64,000 nt of DNA, from positions 62,001 through 126,000 of the forward strand of contig CAXORL010000003.1 in the NCBI GenBank assembly GCA_964211495.1. The letters are read 5' to 3'. Source of the DNA: Faucicola osloensis_B (lineage in GTDB: Bacteria > Pseudomonadota > Gammaproteobacteria > Pseudomonadales > Moraxellaceae). Shown one piece after another: positions 8,225-17,765 of this stretch (positions within the stretch are counted from its first letter, which is position 1; the number at the start of each line of letters is the position of its first letter). The position numbers were made by a program, and so were the translations under genes. The notes under the pieces were generated by a model that ran no database searches, had not been told where the DNA came from, and saw nothing but the letters and a program-made list of their open reading frames with translations.

Positions 8225-10210
8225 TTAATATTTAGCAGCAATGGTACCCATACGCTCACTAATCGGTTGGTTACTGCCGCCAAGGAGCACATCATAATTG
8301 GTGGCATTTTCCATCACGGCTTTGACATAATTGCGCGTTTCTGAATAAGGAATGGTCTCAACATACTGATCTGCCGCTAGGATACCATTCTCAGGTTGCC
8401 AAGTTTTGGCCTTACCTGGCCCTGCATTGTAGCCCGCGGTGGCTAGTACAGGTTGACCGCCCAATTTATTTAAAATATCGCCCATATAATACGTACCGTA
8501 GCGGATATTGGTATCGCCCCCTGCGACGCGAGATGGCTCATACGGTTCGCCCAATTTACGTGCGATATAGCGCGCAGTGTCTGGCATGATTTGCATCAAT
8601 CCCCCTGCCCCGACACCCGAACGCGCGCCGATATTAAAACGGCTTTCTTGACGCATGATGCCATACGCCCACGCAGGATCGATTCCCGCTTGGCGGCTGT
8701 ATTGCACGACACTAGACTGATGGGGCATCGGGAATGCCAGTGCCGAATTTGGAATTGTTTTAGTAGACTCCAACGCATAGATAGCACGGTCATACCATCC
8801 CATGTCCGATGCGGTTTGCGCCGCTGCCAAAATCATCGTCTCATCACCACGGTCACGTGCTTTTTTAACCGCCCAGTTCCATTCACGGTTGGTATAGGTA
8901 GGATTGGCGGCAAGTTTATAGAGGGTAAATGCGCGATTAAAGAAACTATCGCTTGCGAGGCGTGAGTAATCACTATTGCTCACCGGTGGCGTAGTCGGCA
9001 ATCGGTCAAAACGCTGCCCCAGTTGGTCTTTGGCAAGCAGTCCATAATAGTCATTGGTTTGCGCCAATTGACTAAATAGCTGATTGGCTTGTTGACGCTG
9101 CTGGTTGGTGCCGCCTAATTTGTAGGCTTTGGCAAGCCAATATTGCCATATCGGTTGCTGCTGATTTTTATAGTCCATTGCGCCAATGGCTTGTGCCAAA
9201 TCTGACCATCGGCTATAGCGTATCGCAGCTTGGGCATAGTTTTCGGCTTCTTCATTATTAAATGGTACGCCCAGACTTTTTTGCATCCAATCAACCGCGT
9301 CACTACTAAACCCTTGATCGGTATTGACGCCCATCCTTGCCACACCCAAGGTACGGTAAGCATATTGACGGGTTTTGGCATCAAAAAACTGTGGGTTTCG
9401 TCCCACATCATAGTTAAGCTGCATCGCCGCTTCACTGACAGATTTTTTAGCCAGTTGCCCTAAACCGTATAGATATAAATATCGATTGCTGGCGGTTGCT
9501 GGCATACTTCCGAGTTGTGAGAAAAACGCATTGGGACTGCTACTGATACTCATGAGCTGATTGTAGCTCATCTGCACGCCCAATCGGCTGGCAAGCTGCA
9601 CGATATCACCATTGTTGCCCGTACGTAGCATACGATACAGTCGCTGCTCACGGTCATCATTGCTAACCATACGATTGTCATTGAGTTCTGTCGCCAACTG
9701 TTGGCAAAGCTGTGGCAGTTTTTTATCCGTGTTGAGCCAAACATTACCTTTTTCGGTATAAGCACGCATGCTATCGCCACCATGATTGAAGCCTAACGCA
9801 ATGGCACAAGCTTCACTGGCATCAGGATTGGTTACGTAGCTTGCCACTTGTCTAACTGCATCATAATCACCCATTCGCGCTTTGGTTTCTGCATAATCCG
9901 CCGCCAATTTTTCTGCCATCGCAGTTTGTGGATAACGGTTGGCAAAACTCACAATCGCTGATGCAGCCTGAGCGTCTAAGTCTTTATTAAGCTGCCAATA
10001 TTCTGGATACATGGCTAGACTGCCACCCGCCATCATTTGCTGATAGTTGCCCATTTGCGATAAGTTGCCACGGCTAGCTTCCCGTTCCGCTTGGTTAAAA
10101 TAACTATCCGCCGTGCTGGGCGTCCCTACAGAATAGCTACTTGCGCAAGCAGATTCTGCAAAAACAGCAATCACACCGCATGAAATCATCGAAAGCTTGA
10201 GATTTTTCAT
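8225..10210 (-). CDS. slt: Soluble lytic murein transglycosylase, Slt70-like
   Basis: A 661-residue periplasmic exolytic transglycosylase. The signal peptide occupies about residues 1-24 (cleavage after ACA). A long alpha-helical superhelical region follows, then a C-terminal SLT domain with MRQESRFN holding the catalytic Glu (residue 522), GLMQIMPDTARYIA, TAGYNAGPGKA and the terminal ETRNYVKAV segment. The length matches Slt70. The ribosome binding site is weak. A 250-base AT-rich gap separates it from the divergent methyltransferase gene. Confidence 0.92.
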   Translation of the reverse strand: MKNLKLSMISCGVIAVFAESACASSYSVGTPSTADSYFNQAEREASRGNLSQMGNYQQMMAGGSLAMYPEYWQLNKDLDAQAASAIVSFANRYPQTAMAEKLAADYAETKARMGDYDAVRQVASYVTNPDASEACAIALGFNHGGDSMRAYTEKGNVWLNTDKKLPQLCQQLATELNDNRMVSNDDREQRLYRMLRTGNNGDIVQLASRLGVQMSYNQLMSISSSPNAFFSQLGSMPATASNRYLYLYGLGQLAKKSVSEAAMQLNYDVGRNPQFFDAKTRQYAYRTLGVARMGVNTDQGFSSDAVDWMQKSLGVPFNNEEAENYAQAAIRYSRWSDLAQAIGAMDYKNQQQPIWQYWLAKAYKLGGTNQQRQQANQLFSQLAQTNDYYGLLAKDQLGQRFDRLPTTPPVSNSDYSRLASDSFFNRAFTLYKLAANPTYTNREWNWAVKKARDRGDETMILAAAQTASDMGWYDRAIYALESTKTIPNSALAFPMPHQSSVVQYSRQAGIDPAWAYGIMRQESRFNIGARSGVGAGGLMQIMPDTARYIARKLGEPYEPSRVAGGDTNIRYGTYYMGDILNKLGGQPVLATAGYNAGPGKAKTWQPENGILAADQYVETIPYSETRNYVKAVMENATNYDVLLGGSNQPISERMGTIAAKY

Positions 10211-10439
10211 AATAATTGGTAAGACCTTTAACTAAGATAAATAAATAGGCAAAAAATGACAAAAGTAATGTAAAAACGGTTAACCTTGCTGAAGCGATTA
10301 TAACGATTGTCGACTAAAAAAAATTTACCCAAATCTCAACTAATTGTATAAAAATGTTGCAGCATATTTTATATAACCAATAGTTTTTTATTTCTAAATT
10401 TAATTAACTATAAATTATAAATTATTTAGCTTATGATAA

Positions 10440-10453
10440 GCCTAATATTAGCC
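10440..10453. repeat. Near-palindromic 14-mer, copy 1
   Basis: GCCTAATATTAGCC, with a perfect 10-bp palindromic core CTAATATTAG, eight bases upstream of the methyltransferase start codon. The same 14-mer recurs upstream of purM at 30313-30326. Confidence 0.5.
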
Positions 10454-10461
10454 ACCAATAA

Positions 10462-11235
10462 ATGCGACAAACCATGACCCATACCCAACACGCCCTAAAT
10501 ATTCAACAATACCAAGACAAATCCCACAACTACCTTAATAGCGCTGTTCATGCGCAAGGCGCTGAGTTCGACAAAATAAAGCAGTTGATTGAAGCACACA
10601 AGCTTGCGCATATATTGGATTTGGGCTGTGGCGGCGGGCACGTCAGTTATCAGGTGGCGCCTGTTGCCAAATCAGTGATTGCTTATGACATTACCCCTAC
10701 GATGACCGAAGTTGTCGCCAGCCAAGCCAAAACACGCGGCTTAACCAATATTACTACGCAAATCGGTACGGCAGAAAAATTACCCTTTGCCAACCACCAA
10801 TTTGATGCCATTATCACGCGCTATTCTGCGCACCATTGGCAGAATGTACCACAAGCGCTGTTTGAGATGCATCGCGCCCTAGCTGACGGTGGCAAAGTGG
10901 TGATTGTCGATGTGTTGGGCAATAGCAACCCAGTGCTCAATAATTTTTTACAGACCATTGAAACTATCCGCGATCCCAGTCATGTCAAAGATTATAGTCT
11001 TGCCGAGTGGTTGTATTTTGCACAAATCACCGGCTTTTGCGTGGCGACTGTCGAGATGCAAAAACTGGCGTTAAATTTTGACAGTTGGGTCGCCCGTATG
11101 CATACCCCTGATACCAGCATACAAGTGATTCGCGCCTTACAAAAAAATTGTGCCGCGCCTGTTAGACAATATTTTGAGATAGATGAGGCTGGCAATTTTA
11201 GCACCGATGTTATTTATTTAGTGCTGTCAAAATAA
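10462..11235 (+). CDS. Class I SAM-dependent methyltransferase
   Basis: A 257-residue soluble methyltransferase of the UbiE/YcgJ-like type. Motif I is ILDLGCGGGHVSY (about 51-63), with acidic residue D75 of motif II in AYDIT, motif IV DAIITRYSAHHW, and post-motif GGKVVIVDVLG. The substrate cannot be read from sequence. Start may be the ATG at 10462 or that at 10474; neither has a good ribosome binding site. A palindromic 14-mer sits just upstream of the start. It is followed by miaB after 73 bases with an extended -10 promoter in between. Confidence 0.8.
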   Translation: MRQTMTHTQHALNIQQYQDKSHNYLNSAVHAQGAEFDKIKQLIEAHKLAHILDLGCGGGHVSYQVAPVAKSVIAYDITPTMTEVVASQAKTRGLTNITTQIGTAEKLPFANHQFDAIITRYSAHHWQNVPQALFEMHRALADGGKVVIVDVLGNSNPVLNNFLQTIETIRDPSHVKDYSLAEWLYFAQITGFCVATVEMQKLALNFDSWVARMHTPDTSIQVIRALQKNCAAPVRQYFEIDEAGNFSTDVIYLVLSK

Positions 11236-11262
11236 TCACTACCGCATCTTACCAAAAAAATC

Positions 11263-11271
11263 TGTTATAAT
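11263..11271 (+). promoter_or_regulatory. Extended -10 promoter element for miaB
   Basis: TG-T-TATAAT: a perfect -10 hexamer (11266-11271) with the extended TG dinucleotide, 37 bases upstream of the miaB start. There is no good -35 box, as is usual for extended -10 promoters. Confidence 0.5.
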
Positions 11272-11308
11272 TGAGGGTTTATTTTAGGCGAAACATTTAG
11301 GTGTAGTC

Positions 11309-12775
11309 ATGACAGTTGCTACTTTTGACCCAAAAGCACAGATTTCCAAAACTCAAAATTTGGTAACGCCAACGCTAGCGGCGAGTGTTAAACCCACCAT
11401 GCCACTAGCGGATACTCGTGTCAAACGCGTGTTTATCGAGACACAAGGCTGTCAGATGAATGTGTATGACTCTGAAAAAATGGCAGATGTGCTAGGCGAC
11501 TCCCATGGCATGGTGCTGACGGACAATCCTGAAGAAGCCGATGTACTGCTTATGAATACCTGCTCGATTCGTGAAAAAGCGCAAGAAAAAGTATTTTCTG
11601 AACTCGGACGCTGGAAAAAACTTAAAGAGAAAAACCCGAATCTGGTCATTGGTGTGGGTGGCTGCGTGGCGTCACAAGAAGGCGATAAAATCCAAAGCCG
11701 TGCCCCGCATGTGGATATGGTGTTTGGACCGCAAACCCTGCATCGCCTGCCAGAACTGTATGACCAATCCACCAAACAGCTAGATGTCAAACCCAAAAAC
11801 CGTATCGGCGTCGTCGATGTGTCTTTCCCCAGTATCGAAAAATTTGACTTTTTACCCGAACCCAAAGTGGAAGGGTTTAAAGCATTTGTATCCATCATGG
11901 AAGGCTGCTCAAAATACTGCTCATTTTGCGTGGTGCCTTACACCCGCGGGGAAGAAATCTCGCGCCCACTCGATGACGTACTTGCCGAGATTGACAGCCT
12001 TGCCAGCCAAGGGGTACGTGAAGTAACGCTATTGGGGCAAAACGTCAATGGCTACCGCGGCGAAAAACACGATGGCACGATTTGCCGTTTTAGTGAATTA
12101 TTGCATTATGTGGCGCACGTTGACGGTATTGAGCGCATTCGCTATACCACCAGCCATCCACTGGAATTTAGCGATGATATCATTGAAGCGTATGCCAAAA
12201 TACCAAAACTGGTATCCCACCTGCACCTACCTGTGCAAAGTGGTTCCAACGCTATCCTAGCCGCCATGAAGCGTAACCACACCATTGATATCTACATTGA
12301 GCAAATCCGCAAACTGCGCGCGGTGCGCCCTGATATGTATTTATCAAGCGATTTTATTATCGGTTTTCCCAATGAAACCGACCAAGATTTCCAAGATACG
12401 CTCAATCTTGCCAAAGATTTGGATTTTGACCACTCGTATAGCTTTATTTACTCAAAGCGCCCTGGTACGCCTGCGTCAGACTTGCCCGACAATATCGATA
12501 TAGCAACCAAAAAAGCCCGTTTGGCGGCGTTTCAGCAAGTGATTATTGACTCAACCTGGGCAAAAACCCAAGGCATGGTGGGTCAAACCGTGCGTGTGCT
12601 GGTGGAGCAACATGGCGACCGCAATCCTGAATTTTTGATGGGAACGGCAGATAATACGCGAACGGTGCTGTTCAAAGGTGATGATGCGTTGATTGGTAAA
12701 CTGGTAATGGTGAAAGTCACACGTGCCATGAGTCCGCATCTGGTAGAAGGTGAGTTGGTAGAAGTGTTAGGTTAA
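11309..12775 (+). CDS. miaB: tRNA methylthiotransferase MiaB
   Basis: A 488-residue radical-SAM enzyme that adds a methylthio group to N6-isopentenyladenosine at tRNA position 37. The N-terminal UPF0004 domain carries cluster ligands C48 (QGCQMN), C85 (NTCSIRE) and C119 (GGCVAS). The radical SAM motif is C200-x3-C204-x2-C207. A C-terminal TRAM domain ends in ELVEVLG. The first 37 residues are extra compared with E. coli MiaB and low in complexity. A terminator follows. Confidence 0.96.
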   Translation: MTVATFDPKAQISKTQNLVTPTLAASVKPTMPLADTRVKRVFIETQGCQMNVYDSEKMADVLGDSHGMVLTDNPEEADVLLMNTCSIREKAQEKVFSELGRWKKLKEKNPNLVIGVGGCVASQEGDKIQSRAPHVDMVFGPQTLHRLPELYDQSTKQLDVKPKNRIGVVDVSFPSIEKFDFLPEPKVEGFKAFVSIMEGCSKYCSFCVVPYTRGEEISRPLDDVLAEIDSLASQGVREVTLLGQNVNGYRGEKHDGTICRFSELLHYVAHVDGIERIRYTTSHPLEFSDDIIEAYAKIPKLVSHLHLPVQSGSNAILAAMKRNHTIDIYIEQIRKLRAVRPDMYLSSDFIIGFPNETDQDFQDTLNLAKDLDFDHSYSFIYSKRPGTPASDLPDNIDIATKKARLAAFQQVIIDSTWAKTQGMVGQTVRVLVEQHGDRNPEFLMGTADNTRTVLFKGDDALIGKLVMVKVTRAMSPHLVEGELVEVLG

Positions 12776-12803
12776 TTTATTACTAATCAATTTCTGCTAA
12801 AGG

Positions 12804-12833
12804 AAAAGACGAGTTTATGGCTCGTCTTTTTTA
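12804..12833 (+). terminator. Terminator of miaB
   Basis: A perfect 10-bp stem AAAAGACGAG / CTCGTCTTTT (12804-12813 with 12821-12830), followed by T residues. Confidence 0.9.
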
Positions 12834-12850
12834 TTTAAGTTTATTTAAGT
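12831..12850. repeat. 10-base tandem repeat x2
   Basis: TTATTTAAGT occurs twice back to back directly after the miaB terminator. Confidence 0.6.
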
Positions 12851-12930
12851 CAAGATGGATAAAAGATTTTTTGCCCAATGACTCATTAAACCCTTTTAAG
12901 AGTTTTTGCTCGACTTGGCATAGTCTTCCC

Positions 12931-14436
12931 TTATATGTCTTTTTCTTTCGTCACTCGCAGCACTTCTTCCAACGTGGTTTTGCCTGCCAATACTTTTTTG
13001 AGTCCATCCGCACGAATTGACGGTGTCTTACTCCGCGCATACGCTTCTAACTCAAACTCGGCTGTTTGACTATGAATCAGTTGTCGCAGTTTGTCATCGA
13101 CAGGCACCACTTCATAAATCGCAGTACGTCCTCGAAATCCTGATTGATTGCACTTATCGCAGCCCACGGGTTTTGGCAGTTTAATCTCTCCGACTTCGTC
13201 TATTTCAGTAAAAATCTGCGTTTGATAGCCATCGGCAAGCGTCCATGTATGACAATGCGGACACAAGGTGCGCACTAGTCGCTGTGCCACCACGCCAATG
13301 AGACTCGATGACAACAAAAACGGCTCAACCCCCATATCTTGTAGCCGCGTCACCGCACCAATCGCCGTATTGGTATGCAGGGTCGAGAGTACCAAGTGAC
13401 CTGTGAGTGATGCTTGCACCGCAATTTCTGCGGTCTCTAAATCGCGAATCTCCCCCACCATCACCACATCAGGGTCTTGGCGTAGCATGGCTCGCAAACT
13501 ACGCGCAAAGGTCATATCCACTTTATTATTGACTTGGGTTTGCCCGATACCATCTAGCTGAAATTCAATCGGGTCTTCAGCGGTCAAAATATTACGGGTG
13601 TTATCGTTCAAATCTGTTAAAGCCGCGTACAGCGTCGTGGTTTTGCCCGAACCTGTCGGACCTGTGACAAGAATAATGCCATGCGGGCGATGGATTAAGC
13701 GTTTAAGCTCGCTATAATCATTGTCTGACAAACCCAAATAGGTCATATTTAACCGACCCGCTTGTTTATCCAACAGCCGCATCACCACACGTTCACCAAA
13801 ATTTGATGGTAAGGTCGACACCCGCACATCCACTTCTCGCCCAGCCAGACGTAGTGAGATGCGTCCATCTTGCGGCACCCGTTTTTCAGCGATATCCAGT
13901 TTTGCCATCACCTTAATACGCGACACCAGTAGTGGTGACAGTTCCCGTTTTGGACTGACGATTTCTTTAAGCACACCATCTACCCGAAAGCGCACCGATA
14001 GGCGTTTTTCAAAGGTTTCGATATGAATATCTGAGGCGTTTAGGCGAATGGCTTCGGACAATAGCGCGTTAATCAGCCGAATAATGGGCGCGTCATCTTC
14101 TTGGTCCATCAAGTCTTCCGTCTCAGGGACACTGTCAGCAAGACTCATCAAGTCGGGATGGTCTTCAAGCCCAGCGGCAATATGCTGAGATTCCCCGGTG
14201 TTGCCTGCATACACAGCGGCTAACTGCTTCTCAAAATCGTCACTTTGCGCCATGGCAAAATTCAATGGCAGCGGCACCCCTGCTCCACTGGCAAAACGGT
14301 TGGCTTCGTTGATGGCTTCCATAGGGGTATCAGCGGTCATTAACAACGTCGGCGGGGCAGTCAAATCTTGCGAATATTGCAACAGCAGTTGATGACGTTT
14401 GGCAAAACTATAGGGCAAGGCAATCGGATTTAGCAT
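12931..14436 (-). CDS. gspE: Type II secretion ATPase GspE
   Basis: A cytoplasmic hexameric ATPase powering pseudopilus assembly in type II secretion. The start at 14436 (501 residues) is chosen instead of 14586 because it gives the family N-terminus LPYSFAKRH and the usual length. Walker A GPTGSGKT lies at about 259-266, followed by the Asp box, Walker B (DPDVVMVGEIRD) and His box, and the four-cysteine zinc module CPHC...CDKC that separates GspE from many PilB/PilT proteins. No other gsp genes are nearby; in Acinetobacter these genes are also scattered. Likely cargo includes the lipase encoded at 55.6 kb. Confidence 0.88.
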   Translation of the reverse strand: MLNPIALPYSFAKRHQLLLQYSQDLTAPPTLLMTADTPMEAINEANRFASGAGVPLPLNFAMAQSDDFEKQLAAVYAGNTGESQHIAAGLEDHPDLMSLADSVPETEDLMDQEDDAPIIRLINALLSEAIRLNASDIHIETFEKRLSVRFRVDGVLKEIVSPKRELSPLLVSRIKVMAKLDIAEKRVPQDGRISLRLAGREVDVRVSTLPSNFGERVVMRLLDKQAGRLNMTYLGLSDNDYSELKRLIHRPHGIILVTGPTGSGKTTTLYAALTDLNDNTRNILTAEDPIEFQLDGIGQTQVNNKVDMTFARSLRAMLRQDPDVVMVGEIRDLETAEIAVQASLTGHLVLSTLHTNTAIGAVTRLQDMGVEPFLLSSSLIGVVAQRLVRTLCPHCHTWTLADGYQTQIFTEIDEVGEIKLPKPVGCDKCNQSGFRGRTAIYEVVPVDDKLRQLIHSQTAEFELEAYARSKTPSIRADGLKKVLAGKTTLEEVLRVTKEKDI

Positions 14437-14609
14437 AGGGATTATCGAATGAAATAAGCCAAGAAAAGATGCGTTCCATTGTAGCTTATCAACAGGACAA
14501 ATCCTACCAAGGCGCACAAAAAGACCCTGAGACAAGCTATATTTTGTTATACTAAAGCATTTTTTACTGATTGATAACCATGACAATCAAAATCTAAAAA
14601 GGGATGACA

Positions 14610-15461
14610 ATGACCCAAACCACTTCAACTCAAAATCCTGAAACCCAAAATCTTTCAAGCCAAAATACGCTGACCGCCCCAAACGACCTCCTACACATTG
14701 GTTCGCGCACGTTTACCTCTCGTTTGCTCGTCGGTACCGGCAAATATACAGATTTGGCACAAACAGGCGAAGCCATCGCTGCCAGCGGCGCGCAAATCGT
14801 CACTGTCGCCATTCGGCGCGTGAATATTGGGCAGAAGAAAGATGAACCCAATCTACTTGATGTGATTTCTCCCGAAAAATACACCATTCTGCCTAACACC
14901 GCTGGCTGTTTTGATGCTGATACTGCCGTTCGTACCTGTCAATTAGCGCGTGAATTGTTGGATGGGCACAACCTTGTCAAACTTGAAGTATTGGGCGATG
15001 AAAAAAATCTCTATCCCAACGTTATCGAAACCGTGAAAGCAGCTAAGACGTTGATTGATGATGGCTTTGATGTGATGGTGTATACCTCAGATGACCCGAT
15101 TGTTGCCAAAGAACTAGAGAGCATGGGCTGTGTGGCGATTATGCCATTAGGCAGTTTGATTGGCTCAGGCTTAGGGCTATTAAATCGTCATACCTTAAGT
15201 CTCATCATTGAGCAAACCCAAGTGCCTGTTTTGGTGGATGCAGGTGTGGGTACCGCCAGTGATGCTGCCATTGCCTTGGAATTAGGCTGTGATGGGGTGC
15301 TGATGAACACCGCGATTGCCCATGCGCAAAACCCTGTATTGATGGCGTCTGCCATGAAACATGCGGTTATAGCTGGACGTGAAGCCTTCTTGGCGGGTCG
15401 TATGCCAGCACGTTATATGGCACAAGCTAGCTCGCCACAGACTGGCTATTTTTTCCGCTAA
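14610..15461 (+). CDS. thiG: Thiazole synthase ThiG
   Basis: A TIM-barrel enzyme forming the thiazole phosphate of thiamine. Visible features: LLVGTGKYTD near the N-terminus, the LVKLEVLGD strand holding the Schiff-base Lys, GSLIGSGLGLLN, and VDAGVGTASDAA with GCDGVLMNTAIAHA. ATG at 14610 is preferred to 14604 because AAAAGGG (14597-14603) is then properly spaced. About 25 residues at the N-terminus are a Thr/Gln/Asn-rich tail. No other thi gene is adjacent and no TPP riboswitch is visible upstream. Confidence 0.93.
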   Translation: MTQTTSTQNPETQNLSSQNTLTAPNDLLHIGSRTFTSRLLVGTGKYTDLAQTGEAIAASGAQIVTVAIRRVNIGQKKDEPNLLDVISPEKYTILPNTAGCFDADTAVRTCQLARELLDGHNLVKLEVLGDEKNLYPNVIETVKAAKTLIDDGFDVMVYTSDDPIVAKELESMGCVAIMPLGSLIGSGLGLLNRHTLSLIIEQTQVPVLVDAGVGTASDAAIALELGCDGVLMNTAIAHAQNPVLMASAMKHAVIAGREAFLAGRMPARYMAQASSPQTGYFFR

Positions 15462-15489
15462 TTCATTATTTCACACTTAAGGACATCGC

Positions 15490-16848
15490 ATGCGTCTGCT
15501 CACCGCCATTGACCAGTTATTTATCTTACTTGAAAATCGCAATCAGCCGATGCACATTGGTGGGCTGTTCTTGTTTGAGATTCCCGATGGCGCAAGCGAT
15601 ACCTTTGTCAGTGATTTGGTGCAGCAGATGGTCACGCAAAAGACGCCGCCGAGTTTTCCGTTTAACCAAGTGTTGTATCATCTAGCATGGTGGAAAACCG
15701 ATGAAAACTTTGAAGTCGACCATCATTTTCGCCATATCGCCCTGCCCAAACCAGCACGTATCCGTGAGCTATTGACTTATGTATCCCAAGAGCACAGCAA
15801 ATTACTCAATCGTGCCAAACCGATGTGGGAATGTCACATCATCGAGGGGATTGAAGGCAATCGTTTTGCGTTGTATTTTAAGATTCACCATTCTATGGTC
15901 GATGGGATAGCGGCGATTCGTTTGGTCAAAAAATCGCTATCAGAATCGCCAACCGAGCGCATTAGCTTGCCAATTTGGTCGCTAATGACCCGTCATCGTC
16001 ACCAACTCGATGCTTTGATACCAGAAGATAAATCCCTTCTGCGTGTCGTCAAAGAGCAAGCGCTGGCTATCCCACCTGCCATCAAAGCCTTAGGTAAAAA
16101 TGTGGTAGAGCGATTTCACAAAGACTACATTACCACCACCCAAGCGCCAGATAGCCCCCTCAACCAACCGGTATCAAGCTCACGGCGTATCTCTGCGCAA
16201 TCTTATGAGCTTATTCGTTTTCAAACCATCGCCAAACATTACGCTGTGACCGTCAATGATGTGATTTTGGCGATTTGTTCGGGCGCGTTACGCCGTTATT
16301 TGCTCGATATCAATGGCTTACCCAAAAAACCTTTGATTGCTTTTGTACCCTTATCCCTGCGCGATGACAACGATAGCGCAAGCCAACACGTTGGCAATCA
16401 AATTACCTTTATTTTAGCCAATCTTGCCACCCACCTTGCCGACCCTGTTGCCCGGTTAAAGACGATTAATGGCAGCACCAAAAATAGTAAAAAACGCTTC
16501 TCACGGATGAAGCAAGCCTCGTCGATTATTTATAGTGGGGTGGCTTATAGCCGTGCAGGATTGCAGGTACTTACGGGTCTGTTTCCCGATTATCGCGGTT
16601 TTAACTTGATTATCTCAAATGTACCAGGTTCTCATCAGCCATTGTATTGGCAAGGGGCAAAATTGCAGGCGCTGTATCCTGCCTCGATTGTGCTCAATGA
16701 CCAAGCGATGAATATCACCTTGTGTACTTACGTGGATAAAATCGAGTTTTGTATCGTCACCTGTAGCCAAATATTGCCCCATAGCCAACGATTACTTGCC
16801 TATATGGCAGAGGAACTCAAGCAGTTTGAATCGCTCATGAGTACTTAG
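15490..16848 (+). CDS. Wax ester synthase / diacylglycerol acyltransferase
   Basis: A 452-residue WS/DGAT-family acyltransferase that makes wax esters and/or triacylglycerols from acyl-CoA. The catalytic motif HHSMVDG is at 133-139. The N-terminal LTAIDQLFILLENRNQPMHIGG segment and the later NVPG in LIISNVPG are both typical of the family. AAGGA precedes the ATG. It lies 28 bases after thiG and may be cotranscribed, though no functional link is obvious. A terminator facing the Glt genes follows. Confidence 0.93.
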   Translation: MRLLTAIDQLFILLENRNQPMHIGGLFLFEIPDGASDTFVSDLVQQMVTQKTPPSFPFNQVLYHLAWWKTDENFEVDHHFRHIALPKPARIRELLTYVSQEHSKLLNRAKPMWECHIIEGIEGNRFALYFKIHHSMVDGIAAIRLVKKSLSESPTERISLPIWSLMTRHRHQLDALIPEDKSLLRVVKEQALAIPPAIKALGKNVVERFHKDYITTTQAPDSPLNQPVSSSRRISAQSYELIRFQTIAKHYAVTVNDVILAICSGALRRYLLDINGLPKKPLIAFVPLSLRDDNDSASQHVGNQITFILANLATHLADPVARLKTINGSTKNSKKRFSRMKQASSIIYSGVAYSRAGLQVLTGLFPDYRGFNLIISNVPGSHQPLYWQGAKLQALYPASIVLNDQAMNITLCTYVDKIEFCIVTCSQILPHSQRLLAYMAEELKQFESLMST

Positions 16849-16869
16849 GCTAATGCAAATTTTTATAAT

Positions 16870-16896
16870 AAAAAACGGCAGTTACTGCCGTTTTTT
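16870..16896. terminator. Bidirectional terminator, wax ester synthase / gltL
   Basis: An A-run, stem CGGCAG / CTGCCG (16876-16881 with 16885-16890) and a T-run; it serves both converging transcripts. Confidence 0.92.
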
Positions 16897-16920
16897 AATG
16901 AAATAAACTTTATTTTATCT

Positions 16921-17739
16921 TTAGTGATTTAAGATTTTTGACAAGAAATCTTTCGCGCGTTCGCTACGCGCACCGGCGAAGAATTCTTCACGGCTACAGT
17001 TTTCAACGATATGACCTTGATCCATAAAGATGATACGGTTGGCAACTTGGCGCGCAAAGCCCATTTCGTGGGTCACACACATCATGGTCATGCCTTCATT
17101 CGCAAGCTCAATCATCACCTCAAGCACCTCTTGAATCATCTCAGGGTCAAGCGCGGAAGTTGGCTCATCAAATAGCATTGCAATCGGGTCCATACTGAGC
17201 GCACGCGCAATTGCTACCCGTTGCTGCTGACCGCCTGACAATTCGGCAGGGTATTTTTTGGCATGCGCTGACAAGCCCACGCGGTCGAGATAACCCAAGC
17301 CTTTTTTCTGCGCTTCAGACTGACTACGGCCCAGTACTTTGATTTGTGCCAAGGTCAAGTTTTCTAAGATGGATAAATGCGGAAACAGTTCGAAATGCTG
17401 AAATACCATCCCTACCCGGCTACGTAGTTTTGGCAAGTCGGTTGCTTTGGCGCCGACCGACATGCCATCAATCAAGATTTCACCTTGTTGAAAGGCTTCA
17501 AGCCCATTGACGGTTTTGATTAAAGTTGATTTGCCGCTACCTGATGGACCACAGATGACGGTCACATCGCCTTTGTGCACATGCGCGGTACAGTCGGTCA
17601 ATACTTGAAAGTCGCCATACCATTTACTGATTTTGTTGACATTAATCATGATATCGGGACTGGCGTGTCCACTGTTTGATACCAAGCCGCCAAATTCGTT
17701 GAGCCAGGTGGTTTCATCAATTTTAGTAACTACTGACAT
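16921..17739 (-). CDS. gltL: Glutamate/aspartate ABC importer ATPase, GltL-type
   Basis: A 272-residue ATPase of a polar amino acid ABC importer. Walker A GPSGSGKST is at 64-72, then a Q-loop, signature LSGGQQQRVAIARAL, Walker B MLFDEPTSALD and the H-loop CVTHEMGF. The first 30 residues precede the usual GltL N-terminus (MINVNKISKWYG), but the upstream ATG at 17739 has an AGGA box at good spacing while the internal ATG has none. It is last in the gltIJKL-like operon, 26 bases after gltK. Confidence 0.92.
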   Translation of the reverse strand: MSVVTKIDETTWLNEFGGLVSNSGHASPDIMINVNKISKWYGDFQVLTDCTAHVHKGDVTVICGPSGSGKSTLIKTVNGLEAFQQGEILIDGMSVGAKATDLPKLRSRVGMVFQHFELFPHLSILENLTLAQIKVLGRSQSEAQKKGLGYLDRVGLSAHAKKYPAELSGGQQQRVAIARALSMDPIAMLFDEPTSALDPEMIQEVLEVMIELANEGMTMMCVTHEMGFARQVANRIIFMDQGHIVENCSREEFFAGARSERAKDFLSKILNH

Positions 17740-17765
17740 GTTATTATTCCTTTATTCAATATTGA

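Noticed and set aside
14437..14586. Upstream extension of gspE
   Set aside because: The added 50 residues are not GspE-like and would cover the thiG promoter area; the 14436 start gives the family N-terminus and length.
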